Assembly: GCF_020524325.1 (NCBI RefSeq) | Contig: NZ_JAIVKY010000002.1 | Coordinates: 1-64,000 of the forward strand | Reading direction: 5' to 3' | DNA from: Sutcliffiella horikoshii | GTDB taxonomy: Bacteria; Bacillota; Bacilli; Bacillales; Bacillaceae_I | Length of the DNA: 64,000 bases | Part shown: in pieces, positions 39,784-47,209 of the stretch | Layout of the letters: every line of letters starts with the position of its first letter | Position numbering within the stretch: position 1 is the stretch's first letter | Translations under genes and position numbers: made by a program | Notes under the pieces: generated by a model | The model's database searches: none | What the model saw: only the letters and a program-made list of their open reading frames with translations | Told to the model about the DNA's origin: nothing

Positions 39784-39987
39784 TCATTGGAACAGGAATA
39801 CGGATTTGATTCTTTTGAATAGATCGTCGACGATGCTTGCTACCATAAATAGAATGTAGATGAATCCGAGTAGGGTTACCCAGTGTGCGTATTCTTCTTT
39901 GCCGAGTTGTTTTAAGACGGTGTGCAGGAAGGCTACGACGATGCCGATGCCGGCGATTTTGAATATTACGTCTACTTCAATGCCCAT
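39784..39987 (-). CDS. spoIIIAC: SpoIIIAC
   Basis: A 67-residue protein with two membrane spans (about 7-27 and 34-54), the usual size, and the motif KQLGKEEYAHWVTLLGFIYI. It shares a fold with SpoIIIAD and is part of the mother-cell channel. Its upstream neighbour is a 278-bp gap holding a palindromic repeat element. Confidence 0.93.
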   Translation of the reverse strand: MGIEVDVIFKIAGIGIVVAFLHTVLKQLGKEEYAHWVTLLGFIYILFMVASIVDDLFKRIKSVFLFQ

Positions 39988-40044
39988 GGACGCTCCTCCT
40001 ATTTTTTCCGGTTTGCTTTTGGGTATTTCTTTTTAAGTTTAGCC

Positions 40045-40216
40045 GTTGATTTCCGTTGCAGCGGCTCGCTTTCACTACAATCAACTTATTTCGTTTACAC
40101 CGCTGTTCCTTTCCGCAAATGACTTCGCTTTCCGCGGGGCGACTTTGAGCCTCTTCGGCAAGCCTGCGGGGTCTCAACAATGTCGCTACTCCCCCGCTGG
40201 AGTCTTCGTCATTTGC
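40045..40216. repeat. Composite palindromic elements inside the spoIIIA operon
   Basis: Two parts are present. A 41-bp mini-element (40045-40085) has GTTGAT and ATCAAC ends and matches the two ends of the bkd element at 9350 with its middle deleted. A 102-bp element (40115-40216) has GCAAATGAC/GTCATTTGC inverted ends and a GC-rich interior (GCTTTCCGCGGGGCG, CTGCGGGGTCTC) homologous to the middle of the bkd element. Both lie between spoIIIAB and spoIIIAC, in the same orientation as the bkd copy. Confidence 0.82.
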
Positions 40217-40264
40217 TCCAATCCACAGCCAGAAACAATCAATAATCTTCTTACTTCTACTAAG

Positions 40265-40780
40265 CTAAATCAGCAAAATCACCAGCAGTAAGCCTGATAG
40301 GACTCCTAAGCTTTTTACCATTCGTTCGTAGCGGTTTTGTTTGTCGCGGGCTTCTAGTTCTTCACGTTCTAAGTGAGTTAATGCCAGTTGGATATGTTTT
40401 TGTTGGGTGTAGCGGTCATGCTGGCCGAGTGTTTCACCGAATTGTTTCATTATTTCGAGTTCTGCTGTTTTATAGGCGGTGTTTTTCCAGACATCATCTA
40501 AACTTTCTTGCCAGGCTTCTTTCACTGTCAGGCTAGCTTTTTCCAATTTATTTGCAAAGCTTTCAAAAAACCATGAGAGTGGTTTTTCCAATTGCTTGGA
40601 GATGTTTTTGGTGGCATCTGCAAGGGGCGTGTGACCATACATGATTTCAGCTTCAAGCGATTGTAAGGCTACTTTTAGTTGTCGTAATTGCCTTGGCCTT
40701 TCTGTCAGGTGTCTTGCCGCTTCAAACCCTGCCCAGGAAGTGGCCACTAGTATTAAGACTGCACCTATAAGTTTGATCAT
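40265..40780 (-). CDS. spoIIIAB: SpoIIIAB
   Basis: A 171-residue protein with an N-terminal span (about 3-20), a helical extracytoplasmic or cytosolic domain, and a C-terminal span (about 152-170). It has the family segment RPRQLRQLKVALQSLEAEI. Its structure resembles GspF-type assembly proteins. The start codon overlaps the spoIIIAA stop (ATGA). Confidence 0.93.
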   Translation of the reverse strand: MIKLIGAVLILVATSWAGFEAARHLTERPRQLRQLKVALQSLEAEIMYGHTPLADATKNISKQLEKPLSWFFESFANKLEKASLTVKEAWQESLDDVWKNTAYKTAELEIMKQFGETLGQHDRYTQQKHIQLALTHLEREELEARDKQNRYERMVKSLGVLSGLLLVILLI

Positions 40781-41709
40781 CTTCTCACACCCTCTTCCCG
40801 GTAGATCTCCTCTCCCATTTCATTTACGATTCTCTTGATGGAGCCCGGTCCATTCGATCTTGTCAGTTCCACGAACCGTTTAACTGCCCGGTACGATAAG
40901 ATTTCTCGAAGACTTGGTCTGCTTTTAAGCTCATCAAACGAAAAAGCATGTACCGACATAAGAAGCCCTACCCCAGCATTAACCGCTTCCATCACCGCCT
41001 CGCTGTCTTCCATTCTTCCAATCTCATCCACAACAATGACATCTGGGCTCATGGAACGGATCATCATCATCATACCTTCTGCCTTTGGACAGCTGTCGAG
41101 CACATCTACCCTTTGTCCTAAATCGTGCTGAGGTATACCGTGTACACAACCAGCGATTTCAGAGCGTTCATCCACAATCCCTACCTTGCATGAGGCAACT
41201 CGCTTTTCTTCACAACCGGAGCTCATAACCCTCGCGAGATCTCTTAATAGCGTTGTCTTACCTGTTTGTGGCGGACCAATGACCATCGTGCTAAGCCATC
41301 TGCCTTTTTCGTACATATAAGGAATTAGTGGTGTAGCAACTCCAATTTTCTGTTTGGCAATTCTGATGTTAAAGGAGGAAACGTCCCGGATCGCCTTCAC
41401 TTTTCCCTGTTCTGTGATCACTTTTCCAGCTAGTCCAACTCGATGTCCACCGGTTATGGTGATATATCCTCGTTTGAGTTCCTCTTCCAGTGCATAAATG
41501 GAATGCTTGCTTATTTTGTTTAAAATGTGAATCGCATCTGTTGCCGTCACTATATACGATGGAAAATAGGGACTCCCATCTATCATCAATTCTAGGGGGC
41601 GATTTACCCGAACTCGTATTTCTTCCATCCTCTCGAGTAACGGTGGTGAAAGTGTATCAATAACACCGGTTATGTCCGGTGGCAACACGGTTGAAATACT
41701 CGCAAGCAT
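40777..41709 (-). CDS. spoIIIAA: SpoIIIAA, secretion-type ATPase
   Basis: A 310-residue cytosolic ATPase with Walker A VIGPPQTGKTTLLRDL and Walker B VIVVDEIGRMED, plus the GGHRVGLAGKV segment. It is the energising ATPase of the SpoIIIA complex, related to type II/IV secretion ATPases. First gene of the eight-gene mother-cell operon; I could not assign the sigma-E promoter with confidence. Confidence 0.96.
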   Translation of the reverse strand: MLASISTVLPPDITGVIDTLSPPLLERMEEIRVRVNRPLELMIDGSPYFPSYIVTATDAIHILNKISKHSIYALEEELKRGYITITGGHRVGLAGKVITEQGKVKAIRDVSSFNIRIAKQKIGVATPLIPYMYEKGRWLSTMVIGPPQTGKTTLLRDLARVMSSGCEEKRVASCKVGIVDERSEIAGCVHGIPQHDLGQRVDVLDSCPKAEGMMMMIRSMSPDVIVVDEIGRMEDSEAVMEAVNAGVGLLMSVHAFSFDELKSRPSLREILSYRAVKRFVELTRSNGPGSIKRIVNEMGEEIYREEGVRR

Positions 41710-41786
41710 ACATATCCCCTTCTTGTCCTATTATTACTTACAATGTATGCGCGCTCGGACAATATATAACAACGGATTGCATTTTC

Positions 41787-42068
41787 TCACTTATAGATGC
41801 CAAATAAGATAAAGCCCAAACCAATTGCGATATAAATCATTTTTGAGAAAGAAATTTCATCTGCCATACTGATCAGGCCGATCATCATAGTGGAAATAAA
41901 AATCAAAGGACCTACCACCGCTAACATCGAGTTCACCACAACCGCTTTTTTCACATCATTTAAGCTAAGCATGATAATTGCCGCAGTAATTTCTAATAAC
42001 CCCGAAAAGATTCGAATTCCTGCCATGGATAGAACGGCCGAGTCAAAGTGGCTTAATAATTTTTTCAT
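41787..42068 (-). CDS. yqhV: YqhV-like membrane protein
   Basis: A 93-residue protein with three hydrophobic segments (about 14-34, 45-65 and 73-91). The start at 42068 is chosen because GGGAGGACA precedes it and it gives the family length; the frame opens ten codons earlier. It is adjacent to spoIIIAA as in B. subtilis. In that species efp comes next; here the conserved order ends. Function unknown. Confidence 0.85.
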   Translation of the reverse strand: MKKLLSHFDSAVLSMAGIRIFSGLLEITAAIIMLSLNDVKKAVVVNSMLAVVGPLIFISTMMIGLISMADEISFSKMIYIAIGLGFILFGIYK

Positions 42069-42220
42069 TAGAATTTGTCCTCCCTCATGCAGCTGCACAT
42101 TAGAACATCTTGTACAACCTATGCAGAGGAGCTTGAAAGAAGAAGTAAATTTAGTTTGAAAGGAATGAAGTAAATTAGGGAATGCTAGCGAAAGGAATAC
42201 ATAGGAAAGGCGTGGATGTT

Positions 42221-43726
42221 ATGAAAGGAATCGGTAAAGTTTTTTGGATTTCCGTTATCGTTGCTGCTTTGTTTGTATTGATCGGGGTTATTTTTCCTGA
42301 ACCGTTTAGTAAAGGAATGGATCAGGCAAACTCATTCATCCTAAATGTTTTTGGTTGGTTTTATCAGTTGGCGGCTACTTTCTTTCTTTTATTTGCATTA
42401 TTTCTCATCTTTAGCAAATACGGCAAAATAAAGCTCGGTAAAGACAAAGATCTTCCGGATTACTCAACCTTGACCTGGTTTGCTATGTTATTCAGCGCAG
42501 GGATGGGTATTGGACTTGTTTTCTACGGAGTCGCAGAACCCATCTCACACTTCGCCACTCCTCCACTTGGGGAAGGCGGAACTGCGGCTTCTGCAAAATT
42601 AGGTCTTCGTTACACTTTCTTACACTGGGGATTTCATGCGTGGGCCATCTATGCGACTATCGCTCTTTCCATCGCGTATTTCAAATTCAGAAAAGACGCT
42701 CCTGGATTGATGAGCGCCACTTTATACCCTATATTGGGCGAGAAAACAAACGGAGCTTTCGGAAAAACGGTGGATATTGTGGCCGTCTTTGCCACTGTTT
42801 TCGGAGTCTGTGCATCACTTGGGTTAGGTGCACAACAAATAAACGGCGGACTCAACTATCTGTTTGGCATTCCAAATAATTTCACTATACAGCTGATCAT
42901 AATGGCAATTGTGACCGTCCTTTTCATCGTTTCAGCAGGGACTGGCCTCTCCAAAGGAATCAAATACTTAAGTAACACCAACATGATACTTGCTACACTT
43001 CTATTATTTGCGGTCCTTTTTATAGGACCAACAACTTTCTTATTAAATTTATTTACCACAACACTTGGAGATTATATACAGAATCTGCCGAGCATGGGGC
43101 TTCGTCTTGCTCCTTTCAGTAATGAAAATGCCGAATGGATTGAAGGGTGGACGATTTTCTACTGGGCCTGGTGGATTTCCTGGTCACCTTTTGTCGGTAC
43201 TTTCATTGCGAGGGTTTCTAAAGGACGTACTGTTAGGGAGTTTGTCATTGCTGTATTGTTGGTTCCAACACTCGTATGCGCATTCTGGTTCAGCGTCTTT
43301 GGAGGGACAGGAATTCACATGGAACTGTTTGAAGGTGCTCAAGTTTCTGCCCAAAGCTTTGAAACGGGACTATTTTATGTTTATAAACTTCTGCCATTTG
43401 GGACAGTTTTATCTATTATCACGATACTCTTGATTGCGACCTTCTTTATTACAAGTGCAGATTCAGCTACGTTTGTACTTGGTATGCAAACAACCAACGG
43501 AGATATAAATCCGCCATTTTTCGTAAAACTAACATGGGGATTAATTCTATCTGCTTCTGCTGTTGTGTTAATGTATACCGGGGGATTAGAAGGGCTGCAG
43601 ACCGCGATCATTGTGAGTGCTTTTCCTTTGACCTTTGTTTTGCTGATGATGGCCTTCGCAATTGTCAAAGCCTTTCGATTGGAGATTAAGGGGAAGGTTC
43701 CTTTGAAGAAGACGAAGGAGCGTTGA
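42221..43726 (+). CDS. BCCT-family glycine betaine/choline transporter
   Basis: A 501-residue membrane protein with the BCCT pattern: GMGIGLVFYGVAEPISHFATPP early, split here as GMGIGLVF and AEPISHFATPP, and the tryptophan-rich signature WTIFYWAWWISWSPFVGTF, then IARVSKGRTVREF. Twelve spans are expected. It resembles OpuD/BetL, which take up glycine betaine with sodium or protons under osmotic stress; substrate is not certain. The ATG at 42221 with AGGAAAGG ten bases away is preferred over the first ATG at 42182. The C-terminal tail is short and basic. Confidence 0.9.
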   Translation: MKGIGKVFWISVIVAALFVLIGVIFPEPFSKGMDQANSFILNVFGWFYQLAATFFLLFALFLIFSKYGKIKLGKDKDLPDYSTLTWFAMLFSAGMGIGLVFYGVAEPISHFATPPLGEGGTAASAKLGLRYTFLHWGFHAWAIYATIALSIAYFKFRKDAPGLMSATLYPILGEKTNGAFGKTVDIVAVFATVFGVCASLGLGAQQINGGLNYLFGIPNNFTIQLIIMAIVTVLFIVSAGTGLSKGIKYLSNTNMILATLLLFAVLFIGPTTFLLNLFTTTLGDYIQNLPSMGLRLAPFSNENAEWIEGWTIFYWAWWISWSPFVGTFIARVSKGRTVREFVIAVLLVPTLVCAFWFSVFGGTGIHMELFEGAQVSAQSFETGLFYVYKLLPFGTVLSIITILLIATFFITSADSATFVLGMQTTNGDINPPFFVKLTWGLILSASAVVLMYTGGLEGLQTAIIVSAFPLTFVLLMMAFAIVKAFRLEIKGKVPLKKTKER

Positions 43727-43764
43727 GCGTGAAAAATTAATTTGGATGGAAGGGACGATTAGTT

Positions 43765-43938
43765 ATGAACTTTAAAAGTGAATTACAAGAAGCGCAAGAT
43801 ATTATTCATAAAGCACATCATCATTTAAAACAAGTCAGCTCCAACACCCCAGAATCAGAAGCTTGTTATTTTGCAATAGACGAGCTTGTAAAGGCTCAAC
43901 AGAAAATCCAACGGGTTCAACAGCAAATCAATGAATAA
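43765..43938 (+). CDS. Small helical protein, unknown function
   Basis: A 57-residue protein (MNFKSELQEAQDIIHKAHHH and a C-terminal KAQQKIQRVQQQINE) predicted to be two helices with coiled-coil character. Ribosome binding site GGAAGGGACGA precedes the ATG at 43765. It follows the BCCT gene by 38 bp and ends at a strong terminator, so they are probably cotranscribed. I do not recognise the family. Confidence 0.65.
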   Translation: MNFKSELQEAQDIIHKAHHHLKQVSSNTPESEACYFAIDELVKAQQKIQRVQQQINE

Positions 43939-43943
43939 AATGA

Positions 43944-43983
43944 AAAGAGTGCGCAAACTCTCCTCGGAATTTGCGCACTCTTT
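43944..43983. terminator. Bidirectional terminator
   Basis: AAAGAGTGCGCAAA pairs perfectly with TTTGCGCACTCTTT around a 12-base loop. It separates the plus-strand BCCT transcript from the convergent nitroreductase gene. Confidence 0.95.
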
Positions 43984-43987
43984 CTTA

Positions 43988-44695
43988 TTAATATTTATTC
44001 CAGCTTACCACTTCATCAAGTGGAAGGCGTGTCTTCTCAAATCCTGCTTTAGAGCCTTTGCCGAGAGAAATCAACATTACAGCCTCATAGTTTTCCGGAA
44101 CATTAAATGCTTTTAAGAATTGGGCCTCATCATAACCGCCCATTGGTACGGTATCATAGCCTTTAGCCTTTGCTGCCAGCATTAATTGCATAGCGACAAG
44201 TCCACCATCAATGTGAGCGATTTTCGCTAAACGTTCTTTAGAAAAGTTACCGTACCCATCTAGAATGCTGTTCACATACATGTCTTTCACATCTTCTGGC
44301 ATTCTTCCTTTTTCAGCGATTGCACTATAGATACGATCAGCATTTTTATACGCTTCTCTGTCTCCAAGTACAGCGATAACAACGGAAGCATCGACGATTT
44401 GTTGCTGATTATTGGCGATTGGCAACAAACGCTCTTTTTCCTTTTGGTCCTCAATAACTAGAAATCTCCATGGTTGAAGATTGCTAGATGAAGGTGCTAA
44501 CGTAGCTGTTTCTAAAATCTCCAGGATTTCACTTTTATCCATTTTGAATTCAGGATCATACTGTCTTACGGAACGGCGTTCTTTTGCGACTGTCAGAAAG
44601 TCTGTATCTTCCAACTGCTTTGGCGCTTCTTTGGTTGTATCAATTTCTTTTACTTTATTTAAATATTCTTCTTTACTCATTGTGTTTTTAGACAT
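43988..44695 (-). CDS. Nitroreductase family protein
   Basis: A 235-residue FMN-dependent oxidoreductase. The family N-terminal RRSVRQYDPEF and substrate/FMN loop LAPSSSNLQPWRFLVIED are present, with IDGGLVAMQLMLAAKAKGYD and PMGGYDEAQF later. Related to the YdgI/NfnB-like group that reduces nitro compounds or quinones with NAD(P)H. The ATG at 44695 follows AAGGGGAAATAAAT; the longer frame overlaps the promoter. It sits behind an Rrf2 regulator gene with an inverted repeat in its promoter. Confidence 0.9.
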   Translation of the reverse strand: MSKNTMSKEEYLNKVKEIDTTKEAPKQLEDTDFLTVAKERRSVRQYDPEFKMDKSEILEILETATLAPSSSNLQPWRFLVIEDQKEKERLLPIANNQQQIVDASVVIAVLGDREAYKNADRIYSAIAEKGRMPEDVKDMYVNSILDGYGNFSKERLAKIAHIDGGLVAMQLMLAAKAKGYDTVPMGGYDEAQFLKAFNVPENYEAVMLISLGKGSKAGFEKTRLPLDEVVSWNKY

Positions 44696-44731
44696 ATTTA
44701 TTTCCCCTTTAACTGTATTTTCTACAAGAAC

Positions 44732-44771
44732 AGTATATGGTGTTAACTGTTCCTTTGTCAACTACAGTTAA
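44732..44771 (-). promoter_or_regulatory. Promoter and operator of the nitroreductase gene
   Basis: Minus strand: TTGACA (44756-44761) and TATACT (44732-44737), spaced 18 bp. An inverted repeat TTAACTGT/ACAGTTAA (44743-44750 and 44764-44771) spans the -35 element, with further AACTGT at 44711. It is a good candidate for binding by the Rrf2 protein encoded just upstream. Confidence 0.65.
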
Positions 44772-44783
44772 TCTTAACCAAAA

Positions 44784-44812
44784 TAAAAAAGCGAAACAGC
44801 TATGTTTCACTT
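44784..44812 (-). terminator. Terminator of the rrf2 gene
   Basis: Minus strand: AAGTGAAACA pairs with TGTTTCGCTT around TAGC, followed by TTTTATTTT. It overlaps the stop codon of the regulator gene and separates it from the nitroreductase promoter. Confidence 0.88.
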
Positions 44813-45220
44813 TTTCATTAAATCAGCTATGGTCTTTTGTTCTAAACCGGCTACGACCCAGCCTTCCATTTCATCACGGAGTGTACAAAGGGATTCGCGA
44901 GTAGTGGCAGCAAAACATTCTTTGCTCTCTACATTAAAAAAACCTTTAGGAAACGTCTCTGCTTTCATGGCATCATACACTTCGGACAATTTGATTTCGC
45001 TTGGATCTTTCACTAGAAAATACCCACCGTCCCGGCCTTCTTTTGCCTGGATTAATTCAGTTTTAACCAAATGCCTTAATATTTTTCTTAAAAAGACAGA
45101 TTTAGAATTAAGCTTCTCTGCTAATTCCCCGCTCGGACATCGACCTTCATTATTAGCAAGCACCACGAGTGCCTGAATGGCCACACTGAACCACTTTGTA
45201 CTTGTTACCTTTTCAGACAT
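44807..45220 (-). CDS. Rrf2 family transcriptional regulator
   Basis: A 137-residue protein with the Rrf2 winged helix (WFSVAIQALVVLANNEGRCPS, LAEKLNSKSVFLRKILRHL) and the wing AKEGRDGGYFLVKDPSEI. It has two Cys at about 100 and 110 (KECFAATTRESLC) but not the three-Cys cluster of Fe-S binding IscR/NsrR. It resembles the thiol-sensing YwnA/SaiR-like branch. It most likely represses the downstream nitroreductase under non-stress conditions. Confidence 0.88.
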   Translation of the reverse strand: MSEKVTSTKWFSVAIQALVVLANNEGRCPSGELAEKLNSKSVFLRKILRHLVKTELIQAKEGRDGGYFLVKDPSEIKLSEVYDAMKAETFPKGFFNVESKECFAATTRESLCTLRDEMEGWVVAGLEQKTIADLMKK

Positions 45221-45365
45221 TGTTTCACCTCTTCATCTAACCTTTATTGTGAAACATCTCCCATAAAAAGTCAAAGTGTTTAGGTAGTTGGTAGGTGACA
45301 ATGGGCACGAAATCCTTTAGAAATGCAATGTGGTTTAATTATTCCGTTCTTCAGTTGCAGCTCAA

Positions 45366-45527
45366 TTAATTTATCAACAAAGTTATATAGACTGTTGCCC
45401 AATAAATACTGCTCATAGATAGAAAAACAGATGCAAATACAGTAAGTGCTTTAGGGATTTTTCCATACCAATATATAATTGCTAATCCTATAACAATGTG
45501 AACGATAACAAAGAGAAAAACACTCAT
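45366..45527 (-). CDS. Small two-span membrane protein
   Basis: A 53-residue hydrophobic protein (MSVFLFVIVHIVIGLAIIYW, then YGKIPKALTVFASVFL) with two predicted membrane spans. The ribosome binding site GGGGTGGGA lies a few bases before the ATG. No family recognised; it is unlinked to its neighbours. The call rests on the site and the membrane-like composition. Confidence 0.5.
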   Translation of the reverse strand: MSVFLFVIVHIVIGLAIIYWYGKIPKALTVFASVFLSMSSIYWATVYITLLIN

Positions 45528-45589
45528 TTATCCCACCCCAACCAAATCATAAAGTTTAATCTTGACATGAACAAAAATAATACCTGTTC

Positions 45590-45742
45590 ATGGAAGTCTT
45601 TCTTTTCTTCGGTATTTACCTTTTAACTGTTGCCAGAGAGAATTATCCTTTATTCAAGGATAGCTCTAGATTACGGAAGATCAAGATAATTATAATAGCA
45701 GCCTTTTATTTTGTTGATATAACGCATTCCCTTCTTGAATAA
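45590..45742 (+). CDS. Possible small hydrophobic protein
   Basis: A 50-codon frame starting MEVFLFFGIYLLTVARENYP with two hydrophobic ends. It lacks a clear ribosome binding site, so it may be a chance frame in an otherwise empty stretch. Confidence 0.2.
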   Translation: MEVFLFFGIYLLTVARENYPLFKDSSRLRKIKIIIIAAFYFVDITHSLLE

Positions 45743-45749
45743 GAAGACT

Positions 45750-46154
45750 TCATTTTTCAAATCGCACCAGCGTTTTTTCTGGCATTTTAATTTGGTCAAT
45801 ATCAAAGCTGTTGATTTGCAGGGTTAATTCGCCTTCTCGCTTTTCAGTTTCCTCCCCTATCCAACAACTATACAGCTCAAAAAAATCGCCATTTTTAAGA
45901 TAACTGTCCATTATTTTACATAGGTCTATTAGCTTCTTTTTTGATTCAGCACACCTTTTAGGATTTATATATTCCGAAATTTCAATTCCCCAATCACTTG
46001 ACACCTCATAAACATAAGGAGTTTTGAATTGATACTTCTGTACATTGATTCGGTGTTCTTCATCTGAAAAACAACTACCTATTGTAACTAAATCATCATC
46101 TTCATCATTAATGGGTATTTCTACGTTACAGCCAATATAACTGGCTAAACTCAT
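45750..46154 (-). CDS. Hypothetical protein, soluble
   Basis: A 134-residue acidic protein with no membrane segments that I do not recognise. Notable residues are several Cys (CNVEIP, GSCFSDEEHR, KRCAESKK, DLCKIM, YSCWIGEE). AAGGAG eight bases before the ATG at 46154 decides the start over an upstream GTG. It lies in a run of orphan minus-strand genes with no operon partners. Its size and acidic nature recall immunity proteins, but no toxin gene is near, so that is only a guess. Confidence 0.6.
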   Translation of the reverse strand: MSLASYIGCNVEIPINDEDDDLVTIGSCFSDEEHRINVQKYQFKTPYVYEVSSDWGIEISEYINPKRCAESKKKLIDLCKIMDSYLKNGDFFELYSCWIGEETEKREGELTLQINSFDIDQIKMPEKTLVRFEK

Positions 46155-46237
46155 TTCCATCACTCCTTGTGTTTACCTTATACAGTTATAGGTCATAGTT
46201 TGTTCAATAACAGACTTCACTCACTATTCCACTTTAC

Positions 46238-46504
46238 TTAGTTGCTAAGAAGAAAGACTCCAAAAATTATTAACATAGAACCCACTAAAAATAAAATAAC
46301 TTTCATTAACCAATATGGAACAGACTTTAGTAAAAAAGATAGGGAAAATAATAAGATTGTTTCTACTATTCCAGCACTGCAACCAGCAGTATTGCCTATA
46401 TATTCTTCTTTTTTATGCTTTTCTTTAGTAAGTTTAAATCCAAAAATTATTAGTGAAGATCCTATTAATAAAATTATTGCTATTCCTATGTACATCCAAA
46501 CCAT
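46238..46504 (-). CDS. Small membrane protein
   Basis: An 88-residue protein with three hydrophobic segments (about 3-23, 40-60 and 65-86). The site GGAGGTTAGGTGG precedes the ATG at 46504. Internal similarity between IGSSLIIFGFKL and VGSMLIIFGVFLL suggests a duplicated hairpin. Function unknown. Confidence 0.65.
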   Translation of the reverse strand: MVWMYIGIAIILLIGSSLIIFGFKLTKEKHKKEEYIGNTAGCSAGIVETILLFSLSFLLKSVPYWLMKVILFLVGSMLIIFGVFLLSN

Positions 46505-46635
46505 TTTTCCACCTAACCTCCTCTTATACTACTTCATAAAAAACAAATTCTTTTTCTACAATCCTGCCCTATTCCTTAATACCAATTATTTTATAATCTG
46601 AAAAGTCCTGCAATAAGTTTTTTTTTAGACTAAAA

Positions 46636-46666
46636 GAGCGCTGATCCATTTAACGGGATAGCGCTC
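46636..46666 (-). terminator. Terminator of the 46715-47143 gene
   Basis: Minus strand: GAGCGCTATCC pairs with GGATCAGCGCTC around CGTTAAAT, followed by TTTTAG. Confidence 0.85.
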
Positions 46667-46714
46667 GATATTATAGATATATTTATTTAATGTAAATACC
46701 CGATAGCAAAGAAC

Positions 46715-47143
46715 TTATTGCCTATATAAAACTACCCTTTCTTCATAATCCTCCCAGTCATCAATAATGAGTGTTATTTTCTTTTTCTTATCTAAGTATT
46801 GACATCCATCGCATACCCTTCTTTCGATTTTAAACACATTTGATTCCTTCAGTGAAAATACTCCACCTACACCCAATTTTTCTTCTTTATCAATGAATGT
46901 GTAGAACAAAGAAGGGCGATTTTTTAATTGCTCATTATTACCTTTGTATCTAATTTTAGTTTCATATTCTATCTCTGTTCCAACAAGATACATCAGGTGA
47001 ACAACAAGCCAATTTTGATTTTCACCTTTAAATGTTATTGATTTTGGTCTTCCAAACAAATTTGTATTTTCAGCACTTGCAGTAGTAGCCCCTGAAATTA
47101 AAACCAATATAACTAGGCATATCAATCTTAGATTCTTAATCAT
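46715..47143 (-). CDS. Secreted hypothetical protein
   Basis: A 142-residue protein with a signal peptide (MIKNLRLICLVILVLISGAT, cleavage probably after ATTASA) and a mature domain with one CDGC motif near the C terminus. TAGGAGGAATTTA precedes the ATG at 47143; an upstream start would spoil the signal peptide. No family recognised. It has its own terminator. Confidence 0.65.
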   Translation of the reverse strand: MIKNLRLICLVILVLISGATTASAENTNLFGRPKSITFKGENQNWLVVHLMYLVGTEIEYETKIRYKGNNEQLKNRPSLFYTFIDKEEKLGVGGVFSLKESNVFKIERRVCDGCQYLDKKKKITLIIDDWEDYEERVVLYRQ

Positions 47144-47209
47144 TAAATTCCTCCTAGTTTTTAGCTTAATATTCAGCATTACACATCAAACTATTCAACT
47201 TCTTTTAAA

